In this document: positions 16,064-22,382 of the stretch, piece by piece
Numbering within the stretch: position 1 is the stretch's first letter
Layout of the letters: each line of letters begins with the position of its first letter
NCBI GenBank assembly: GCA_027326105.1
Contig: DAHWFB010000013.1
Location: 1-34,121 of the forward strand
Length of the DNA: 34,121 nucleotides
Reading direction: 5' to 3'
From: Acetobacteraceae bacterium
GTDB lineage: Bacteria > Pseudomonadota > Alphaproteobacteria > Acetobacterales > Acetobacteraceae
Program-made: the position numbers and the translations under genes
Notes under the pieces: model-generated
Database searches by the model: none
Told to the model about the DNA's origin: nothing
Seen by the model: the letters and a program-made list of their open reading frames with translations, nothing else

Positions 16064-16624
16064 TCAGGCTTCGACCTGTTCGACCGCGACCACCTCGGGG
16101 ACGTAGTGGCGCAGCATGTTCTCGATGCCGTGCTTCAGCGTCGCGCGCGAGGAGGGGCAGCCGCTGCAGGCACCCTGCAGATGGAGCCGCACCACCCCGG
16201 CGCGATAGCCGCGGAAAAGGATGTCCCCCCCATCTCCGGCCACGGCCGGCCGCACCCGGGTATCCAGCAGTTCCTTGATCTGGGCCACGATCTCGGCGTC
16301 CTCGGCGGCGATCTCCTCCTCGGCCTGCGCCCCCTCCCGGCCTTCGATCGAGGCCTCGCCGGAAAGGAAATGATCGAGCAGCACACCGAGCACCTGCGGG
16401 CGCAGACCCTGCCAGGACATCTCCTCGGTCTTGGTGACGGTGACGAAGTCCGCGCCGAGAAACACCCGCGTCACCCCGGGCAGGGCAAAGACCGCGCGTG
16501 CGAGCGGGCTGCGCCCGGCGGTCTCGGGGCCGGGGAAATCGGCGGTCCCCTCCGCCATCACCGAGCGGCCGGGAAGGAACTTCAGGGTCGCCGGGTTGGG
16601 CGTCCCCTCGGTCTCGATGAACAT
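16064..16624 (-). CDS. NifU-like Fe-S scaffold/carrier protein (Nfu, two-domain form)
   Basis: A 186-residue protein with an N-terminal Nfu scaffold domain (MFIETEGTPNPATLKFLPGR and the FLGADFVTVTK region) and a C-terminal NifU domain. The latter reads VRPAVAGDGGDILF and has the CxxC cluster site CSGCPSS, which holds a [4Fe-4S] cluster between two subunits. Such proteins deliver clusters to apoproteins; mitochondrial NFU1 and alphaproteobacterial Nfu share this form. The ATG at 16624 matches the conserved MFIETE start; 19 upstream in-frame codons are not conserved. It lies 52 bp before the giant glycosyltransferase and could share its transcript. Confidence 0.92.
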   Translation of the reverse strand: MFIETEGTPNPATLKFLPGRSVMAEGTADFPGPETAGRSPLARAVFALPGVTRVFLGADFVTVTKTEEMSWQGLRPQVLGVLLDHFLSGEASIEGREGAQAEEEIAAEDAEIVAQIKELLDTRVRPAVAGDGGDILFRGYRAGVVRLHLQGACSGCPSSRATLKHGIENMLRHYVPEVVAVEQVEA

Positions 16625-16778
16625 CAGCAGATCCCCTATACTTCCGCTGCGCAAGATCGGTCCGCCGCGAGCGTTGCGCAAGGCCCATCGGTTGGCGGCG
16701 GCGGCGGATTCGCGCTAAGCACGCGCGCATCCTCCGTTCCGCGAAGCCCGCTGCCGATGACCCCACCATGACAGCGCC

Positions 16779-17684
16779 ATGACCGCGCTGCCCCGCATCG
16801 CCCTCTTCACCGACCGCCGGGACGGGCACGCCCGTGCCCTGCTCGCCGCCTTCGCGCGCGCCGGAGCGCCCGCCGCGGCGGTGGCGCTGCGCGACTGCGG
16901 CTTCGCACCGGACGGAACCCTCGCCATCCCCGGCTTCGCACAGGCCCCGCCCGCGGCCGCGCTGGTGCGGGTGATCGAGGCCGGCAGCTTTGAGGAGGTC
17001 ACGCTCCGGCTCGGCGTGCTGCACGCGCTGCGCGCCTGCGGCTGTCTCGTGATCAACGATGCCGGCGCGATCGAGCGCGCGGTGGACAAGGCGATGACCA
17101 GCTTCCTCCTCGCCCGCGCCGGGCTGCCCACGCCCGAGACCTGGGTCACCCCCTCGGCGAGCCGGGCGCGCGCCATTCTCACCGCCGAGGCGGCACCCGG
17201 CCGCCCGCTCGTGCTCAAACCGCTGTTCGGCTCGCAGGGGCGCGGCCAGGCGCTGCTCGACTCGCCGGCCGCACTGCCCGCGGCCGAGACCCTGGGCGGC
17301 GTGTTCTATCTCCAGCGCTACGTCGCCCCGGGAGCGGAAGGGTTCCGCGACTGGCGGGTCTTCGTCATCGGCGGGCGGGCGGTCGCGGCGATGCTCCGCC
17401 GCCACAGCGACTGGCGCACCAACGCCGCCCAGGGCGCGCGCTGCGAGGCGGCGGTGGCGGCGGGTCCGCTCGCCGAACTCGCGGTCGCCGCCGCCGCCGC
17501 CGTGGGGGCGGACTTCGCCGGTGTCGATCTCATCCGCGACGGGCAGGGCCGGCTCGCGGTGCTGGAGGTGAACAGCAATCCCGCCTGGTCGGCGCTGCGG
17601 CGCGCCACCGGCATCGCCATCGCGCCGCTCCTGGTCCGCCATCTGCTCGACCGTCTGGGCCGCCCGCTCGCGCAAGCGGGGTAG
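16779..17684 (+). CDS. RimK-like ATP-grasp ligase
   Basis: A 301-residue ATP-grasp enzyme of the RimK/MptN type, which joins an amino acid (often glutamate) to a carboxylate via an acyl-phosphate. The pre-ATP-grasp start is IALFTDRRDGHARALLAAF. VDKAMTSFLLARAGLPTPET and LVLKPLFGSQGRGQAL follow, the latter being the ATP-grasping lysine/glycine loop. VFYLQRYV and DWRVFVIGG come next, then GADFAGVDLI and the Mg-binding VLEVNSNPAW. Related proteins occur in tetrahydromethanopterin and methanofuran gene clusters of methylotrophs, but no other such genes lie here. It is the first gene of a plus-strand row, 45 bp before the M24 gene. The acceptor substrate is unknown. Confidence 0.82.
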   Translation: MTALPRIALFTDRRDGHARALLAAFARAGAPAAAVALRDCGFAPDGTLAIPGFAQAPPAAALVRVIEAGSFEEVTLRLGVLHALRACGCLVINDAGAIERAVDKAMTSFLLARAGLPTPETWVTPSASRARAILTAEAAPGRPLVLKPLFGSQGRGQALLDSPAALPAAETLGGVFYLQRYVAPGAEGFRDWRVFVIGGRAVAAMLRRHSDWRTNAAQGARCEAAVAAGPLAELAVAAAAAVGADFAGVDLIRDGQGRLAVLEVNSNPAWSALRRATGIAIAPLLVRHLLDRLGRPLAQAG

Positions 17685-17729
17685 GGCCGCGGTGCCGGGG
17701 CCACCCGCCAGACGATCGGAGCAAGGACG

Positions 17730-18875
17730 ATGATCCATTTCGAAGCGGCGGAGTTCGCGGCGCGCAAGGCGCGCACGCTCGCCGCCATGGCGCAAGCCGG
17801 GCTCGACGGGCTGCTGCTCTTCCGCCAGGAGACGATGTATTGGCTGACCGGCTACGACAGTTTCGGCTATGTCTTCTTCCAGTGCCTCCATCTCGCCGCC
17901 GACGGGTCGATGGTGCTGCTGACCCGCGCCCCCGACCTGCGCCAGGCGGAGCTGACCTCGATCCTCTCCGACGTGCGCGTATGGGTCGATGGCGAGGACG
18001 CCGACCCGGCGGCGGCGCTGCGCGCGATCCTCGCCGAACGCGGCGGCCGGGGCGCCCGGCTCGGGGTGGAATACGAGGCCTATGGGCTGACCGCGGCGAA
18101 CGGAATGCGGCTCGCCGCCGCCCTCGAAGGGTTCTGCACGCTGGCCGACGCCTCGCTGCTGGTCAGCCGGCTGCGGGTGGTCAAGAGTGCTGCCGAGATC
18201 GCCTGCGTCCGCCGTGCCGCCGTACTCGCCGATGACGTACTCGAGGCCGCGGCCGCACAGGCGCGGCCGGGCGCGGACGAGGGGCGGATCCTCGCCGCCA
18301 TGATGGGCGCGCTCTACGCCGGCGGGGGCGATTCGCCGGGCAATCCCTACATCATCGGCTCGGGGCGGGAGGCGATGCTGGTGCGCTCGCACAGCGGGCG
18401 GCGGGTGCTCGGCGCGGCGGACCAGTTGACGCTGGAGTTCGCCGGGGTCTGGCGCCACTACCACGCCTGCCTGATGCGCACGATCCCGATCGGGCCGCTG
18501 CCGGAGCGCCAGCGCGCGATGCAGACGGTGGCGCTCGACGCCATGGCCGCCTGTCTGGAGGCGATGCGTCCGGGGCGGCCGCTCGGGGCGGTGTTCGCGG
18601 CGCATGCCAGGGTTGTCGATGGCGCCGGAATGCGGGGCTTGCGGCTCAACGCCTGCGGCTACAGCCTGGGGACGACGTTCGCGCCGAACTGGATGGACTG
18701 GCCGATGATCCATGCCGGCAGCGAGGTCGTGATCGAGCCCGGCATGGTGTTCTTCCTGCACATGATCCTGATGGACGCCGAAGCCGGTCTCGCCATGATG
18801 CCGGGGCAGACGGTGCTGGTCGGGCCGGCGGGGTGCGAGCTGCTTTCCCGCCATCGGCTGGGGTTGCCCGGCTGA
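17730..18875 (+). CDS. M24-fold (pita-bread) protein lacking the usual metal ligands
   Basis: A 381-residue protein with the creatinase N-terminal domain (FRQETMYWLTGYDSFGYVFF; TRAPDLRQAELTSIL) and a C-terminal pita-bread domain like aminopeptidase P, creatinase and ectoine hydrolase. The five canonical metal ligands are mostly replaced. The first Asp aligns with Glu236, the second with Cys247, and the His of the CGHGIG motif is Tyr311 in CGYSLG. The IEPGM glutamate is kept, and the last Glu site reads MMPGQT. It is therefore probably not a metallopeptidase; a metal-free hydrolase, lyase or differently metallated enzyme is more likely. The ATG at 17730 has GGAGCAAGGA upstream. It lies 50 bp before the aldolase gene. 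Confidence 0.85.
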   Translation: MIHFEAAEFAARKARTLAAMAQAGLDGLLLFRQETMYWLTGYDSFGYVFFQCLHLAADGSMVLLTRAPDLRQAELTSILSDVRVWVDGEDADPAAALRAILAERGGRGARLGVEYEAYGLTAANGMRLAAALEGFCTLADASLLVSRLRVVKSAAEIACVRRAAVLADDVLEAAAAQARPGADEGRILAAMMGALYAGGGDSPGNPYIIGSGREAMLVRSHSGRRVLGAADQLTLEFAGVWRHYHACLMRTIPIGPLPERQRAMQTVALDAMAACLEAMRPGRPLGAVFAAHARVVDGAGMRGLRLNACGYSLGTTFAPNWMDWPMIHAGSEVVIEPGMVFFLHMILMDAEAGLAMMPGQTVLVGPAGCELLSRHRLGLPG

Positions 18876-18927
18876 GGGCGCTCGGTGCCGTGCCTGAGAT
18901 GCCTTCCTTCCTGGGGGATTTTCCGTG

Positions 18928-19950
18928 ATGACGAGACTGGACGAGAAGCTGGCCCGGATCCGCGCCGGCGCCTACCGCGCGAGCGACTTCCTCATCGCCG
19001 ACGCCAAGGACGGCGACATGGGGCCGAGCCTCGCCGGCTGCGGTCGGGCGCGGGCGGCCGACGGCACGCCGCAGGGGTTGCGCACCCGGGCGCAGTTCCT
19101 CGACCAGATCCGCGCCATCGTGGCCCAGGACATCGTCGATATCATGCTGGTCTCGGTCGCCAACCTCGAGCGCCTCAGCGCCGAGGGGGTGTTCGCCGCC
19201 AGCCGCGTCAAGCCCGCGATCCGCGCCAACGACACCACCGACATCTGGCGGATGCGCGGCGCCACCTATCATCTTTCGCCCTCGCGCGCCTTCCGCACCG
19301 CCTCGCTTTCGCGGGTGATGCACGCAACCGCGCAGCCCGCCCCGGGGGCGGCGATCACCGGGACCGACCTCGGGCTCTATTCGGTCACCTTCAACAACGA
19401 CATCGCCGCCGATGTCGCCTCCCTCGAAGCCTTCGCCGCCTTCCGCGAGGACGCGGCGCGGCACGGGTTCCGCTATTTCCTCGAAGTCTTCAACCCCAAC
19501 GTGGAGTGCGGAATCGACGCCGAGACACTGCCCTACTACGTCAACGACTGCATCCTGCGCTGCCTCGCCGGCGTCGCCGCCGCCGACCGGCCGCAGTTCC
19601 TCAAGATCGCCTACAACGGCCCGCGGGCGCTCGAGGAGCTGGCCGGGTTCGACCCCGGGCTGATCGTCGGCGTGCTCGGCGGCGGGGCGGGGACGACCCG
19701 CGATACCTTCGAGCTCCTCCACCAGGCCGAACGCCACGGCGCGCGGGTGGCGCTGTTCGGGCGCAAGATCAACCTGGCCGAAGATCCGCTGGCGATCGTC
19801 GCGCTGATGCGCGAGGTCGCCTCCGGCAATATCGCGCCCGCGGCGGCGGTGAAGGAGTATCACGCCGGTCTGGCGAAAGCGGGCATCCGTCCCGACCGGG
19901 CGCTGGATACCGACCTCGAAATCACCGAAGCGCCGCTGCGCGAGGGCTGA
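18928..19950 (+). CDS. DhnA/FbaB/LacD-like class I aldolase family protein
   Basis: A 340-residue predicted TIM barrel. The likely Schiff-base lysine is Lys226 in FLKIAYNGPRALEEL. GLIVGVLGGGAGTTRDTFEL and ALFGRKINLAEDPLAIV form the phosphate-binding end, as in DhnA/FbaB/LsrF-type aldolases. The start LDEKLARIRAGAYRASDF runs into LIADAKDGDMGPSLAGCG. I place the start at the ATG 18928; the GTG immediately before it (18925) is equally in frame, with GGGGGA six bases upstream of it. It is followed after four bases by a PfkB kinase, so the pair probably phosphorylates and then cleaves one substrate, much as IolC/IolJ do in inositol breakdown. The true substrate is unknown. Confidence 0.72.
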   Translation: MTRLDEKLARIRAGAYRASDFLIADAKDGDMGPSLAGCGRARAADGTPQGLRTRAQFLDQIRAIVAQDIVDIMLVSVANLERLSAEGVFAASRVKPAIRANDTTDIWRMRGATYHLSPSRAFRTASLSRVMHATAQPAPGAAITGTDLGLYSVTFNNDIAADVASLEAFAAFREDAARHGFRYFLEVFNPNVECGIDAETLPYYVNDCILRCLAGVAAADRPQFLKIAYNGPRALEELAGFDPGLIVGVLGGGAGTTRDTFELLHQAERHGARVALFGRKINLAEDPLAIVALMREVASGNIAPAAAVKEYHAGLAKAGIRPDRALDTDLEITEAPLREG

Positions 19951-19954
19951 GCGG

Positions 19955-20977
19955 GTGGCCGACGGGCGGCGTGGGATCCTCACCGGCGGCACCTGGTGCG
20001 TCGATCGCAACAAGCGCGTCGAATTCTGGCCGGCCGAGGATGGGCTGGCGGAAATCCTCGAGGAGGAAGCCGGCGGCGGCGGCTCGGCCTGCAATCTCGC
20101 GATCGACGTGAAGAAGCTCGACCCCGCGTTCCCGGTCGCGACGGTGGGCCTGATCGGCGACGACGCGGATGGCGCGCTGCTGCTCGCCCAGGCCGATGCG
20201 CAACGCATCGACCGCAGCCGCCTGCGCGTGCTTCCGGGCGCACGCACCCAATATACGGACGCCTACGCGACGCGCGGCAGCGGAAGGCGGACCCATCTCT
20301 TCCGGCGCGGTACCGCGGATCTGCTGACCCCGGCGGAGTTCGACTTCTCCACGACGCGGGCGGCGCTGCTCCATCTCGGCCTGCCCGGGGTGCACGCGGT
20401 GATGGATGCGCCCTGGCGCGAGCACGCGAACGGCTGGGTCGCGGTGCTGGCGGCGGCGCGGGCGGCGGGGCTCGCCACCAACCTCGAACTCGCCAGCCTG
20501 CCGCCCGATCGGCTCGCGGCGCTGGTGCGCCCCTGCCTGCCCCATCTCGACCTCCTGGTGGTGAACGATGCCGAGATCGGCGCGCTGGCCGGGCGGACGA
20601 CGGTCGCCGACGGGACGACCGACGTCGCGGCCTGCATCGCGGCGGCGGCGGAGGTGCTCGAACGCGGGGCGATGGCGCTCGCGGTGGTGCATTTCCCGGC
20701 GGGCGCGGTGGCGCTGGCGCGCGACGGGGCGCTGACCCGCCAGCCCTCGGTGCGGGTTCCGCCCACCGCGATCGCCGGCGCCAACGGCGCGGGCGACGCC
20801 TTCGCCGCCGGGTTTCTCTACGGCTGGCTGGCGGGCTGGGAGACGGCGCGCGCGCTCGCGCTCGGCCACGCCGCCGCGGCCGCCTCGCTGCGCGGCATGT
20901 CCACCACCGGCACGGTGGACCGCTGGCCCGCGTGCCTCGCGCTCGCCGAACGCTGGGGCTGGCGCGGGCCGCTTTGA
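19955..20977 (+). CDS. PfkB-family carbohydrate kinase
   Basis: A 340-residue ribokinase-like kinase. The substrate end is seen as EEEAGGGGSACNLAIDVKKL and VGLIGDDADGALLL. The ATP/catalytic signature is AGANGAGDAFAAGFLYGWL, with Asp281 as the catalytic base. LLVVNDAEIGALAG is the typical mid-domain motif. The GTG start at 19955 comes four bases after the aldolase stop, with GAGGG in the end of that gene as ribosome binding site. It is the last gene of the 16779-20977 row and converges on the ion transporter gene with six bases between stops. The substrate is probably a sugar, sugar acid or polyol linked to the neighbouring aldolase. Confidence 0.87.
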   Translation: MADGRRGILTGGTWCVDRNKRVEFWPAEDGLAEILEEEAGGGGSACNLAIDVKKLDPAFPVATVGLIGDDADGALLLAQADAQRIDRSRLRVLPGARTQYTDAYATRGSGRRTHLFRRGTADLLTPAEFDFSTTRAALLHLGLPGVHAVMDAPWREHANGWVAVLAAARAAGLATNLELASLPPDRLAALVRPCLPHLDLLVVNDAEIGALAGRTTVADGTTDVAACIAAAAEVLERGAMALAVVHFPAGAVALARDGALTRQPSVRVPPTAIAGANGAGDAFAAGFLYGWLAGWETARALALGHAAAAASLRGMSTTGTVDRWPACLALAERWGWRGPL

Positions 20978-20983
20978 CGCGGT

Positions 20984-22300
20984 TCAGCGGAAAAAGACCA
21001 GCCCCAGCAGCGCCAGCAGCGGCAGCAGCGAGGCCGCCGCAAGGCCGCTATAGGCGAAGAACCCGGGCATGCGCACACCGCGGTGCGCGGCGATCGCGCG
21101 CAGCATCAGGTTCGGCGCATTGCCGAGGTAGGTGAGCCCGCCCCAGAACACCGCCCCCGCCGAGATCGCCGCGAGCAGGCGCGGGTCGTGGGCGAGCAGC
21201 GCCGGGGCGTCTCCGCCGGCGAGGCCGAAGAACACCAGCCAGGCCGGCGCATTGTCGAGCACGGCGGAGAGCATCCCGCAGAACAGGAAATAGAGCGCCG
21301 GCACCCCCGCACCCCCCGGGCGGGCGGCGAGCGCCAGCAGTGGCGCGAACGGCCCGGCGGCACCCGCGCGCAGCATGGCGAGCACCGGCGCGATGGTGAC
21401 GAAGAGGCCGAGAAAAAGCACCGCGACCTCGCGCATCGGCGCCAGCGAGAAACGGTTGCGGCGATGGATCGCGCGCGGCGTGAGGCGGAGCGAAACCAGC
21501 CCGGCGGCGAGCGAGAACGCGGCCGCGAGCAGCCCGCCGAGAGGTGCCGTCACGCCCCCGAACCGGAGCTGCCCGAGCGGCACCAGCGCCTGCAGCGGCA
21601 CCGCGCACGCGACGAGCGCGAGCAGGGCGAGATTGCCCGCCCCTCTCACCCGCAGCGGTCGGCGCAGCGGCGGGGCCGGATCGGCGCGGGCGTGGCGGCG
21701 GTCGAGCAGCCAGAAGCCGGCGAGGAAGGGCGCAGAAAAGAGCAGCAGCGGCAGGGCGAGGTGGCGGACGGGCCAGAAAAACGGCACCCCGGCGAGGTAG
21801 CCCACCATCAGCGGCGGGTTGCCGATCGGCGACAGCGCGCCGCCGGCATTGCCGACGAGGATGATGGCGGCGATGACGAGATGGCGGCGGTGGCGGCGGT
21901 GCGCGTTGGCGGACAGCAGCGGCTCGATCAGCAGCATCGCCGCCGCGGTCGAGCCGACGAGCCCGGCGAGCAGCGTCCCCAAGCCGAGCAGGAGCGTGTT
22001 GCCCGCCGGGCGCCCCCACGGCCCGCCGGCGACGCGGACCCCGCCGGCGATGGCGTAGAGCGCGAACAGCACACTGACGAAGGGCAGATAGCGCCCGAGC
22101 AGCGCCCGCCCGGCCAGCGCGGCAGCGGCGGCGGGGCCGTGGACCAGCGCCAGCGGAACCAGCAGCGCAGAAACCCCGAGGCCCACGATGGTGCCCATCC
22201 GGCGGTGCCAGAGGCGCGGGACGGCGGCGGGCAGGACGGCGACCGCCCACAGCATCACGCCGAACGGCAGCGCCCAGACGGGAGCAGGAGCGGGGTGCAT
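20984..22300 (-). CDS. NhaD/CitMHS-like ion transporter (putative Na+/H+ antiporter)
   Basis: A 438-residue membrane protein of the ion transporter superfamily, with about 11-12 hydrophobic segments. Family motifs are GNAGGALSPIGNPPLMVGYL, the mirrored half-site region SAVLDNAPAWLVFFGLAGGD, and YLGNAPNLMLRAIAAHRGVR followed by MPGFFAYSG near the C-terminus. The two Asn-Ala/Asn-Pro re-entrant loops are typical of NhaD, ArsB and CitM relatives; a Na+/H+ antiporter is the usual annotation. I chose the ATG at 22300 because it directly precedes the first membrane helix; in-frame starts at 22327 and 22423 are possible, the latter overlapping the preceding gene. It is last in a three-gene minus-strand operon. 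Confidence 0.83.
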   Translation of the reverse strand: MHPAPAPVWALPFGVMLWAVAVLPAAVPRLWHRRMGTIVGLGVSALLVPLALVHGPAAAAALAGRALLGRYLPFVSVLFALYAIAGGVRVAGGPWGRPAGNTLLLGLGTLLAGLVGSTAAAMLLIEPLLSANAHRRHRRHLVIAAIILVGNAGGALSPIGNPPLMVGYLAGVPFFWPVRHLALPLLLFSAPFLAGFWLLDRRHARADPAPPLRRPLRVRGAGNLALLALVACAVPLQALVPLGQLRFGGVTAPLGGLLAAAFSLAAGLVSLRLTPRAIHRRNRFSLAPMREVAVLFLGLFVTIAPVLAMLRAGAAGPFAPLLALAARPGGAGVPALYFLFCGMLSAVLDNAPAWLVFFGLAGGDAPALLAHDPRLLAAISAGAVFWGGLTYLGNAPNLMLRAIAAHRGVRMPGFFAYSGLAAASLLPLLALLGLVFFR

Positions 22301-22382
22301 CGGGGCGGCGGTCTCCGGGCCCTGCATACGACAGGATGACGGCAGCGCGAAACCCGCGAGCGGGTCAGACTGCGCCTGCGGA

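Noticed and set aside
12280-16278. 1332-codon plus-strand open frame opposite the giant glycosyltransferase
   Set aside because: High GC leaves few stops on the opposite strand. The translation is Arg/Gly/His-rich without domains, while the minus strand shows intact glycosyltransferase motifs.
15525-18854. 1109-codon minus-strand open frame spanning several genes
   Set aside because: It runs antisense to the ATP-grasp and M24 genes and out of frame with nfu, and has no recognisable domain.
17730-18875. Ectoine hydrolase DoeA or active Xaa-Pro aminopeptidase
   Set aside because: Metal ligands are replaced and no other ectoine-degradation genes lie nearby.
16779-20977. Methanofuran or tetrahydromethanopterin biosynthesis cluster (ATP-grasp plus aldolase-like plus kinase)
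   Set aside because: The aldolase-like protein does not resemble MfnB, the kinase is PfkB-type rather than the amino-acid-kinase type of MfnE, and no other H4MPT genes are in the window.
21083-22339. Plus-strand open frame opposite the ion transporter
   Set aside because: The hydrophilic Arg/Glu/Gln-rich translation is the expected reverse reading of membrane-protein codons.
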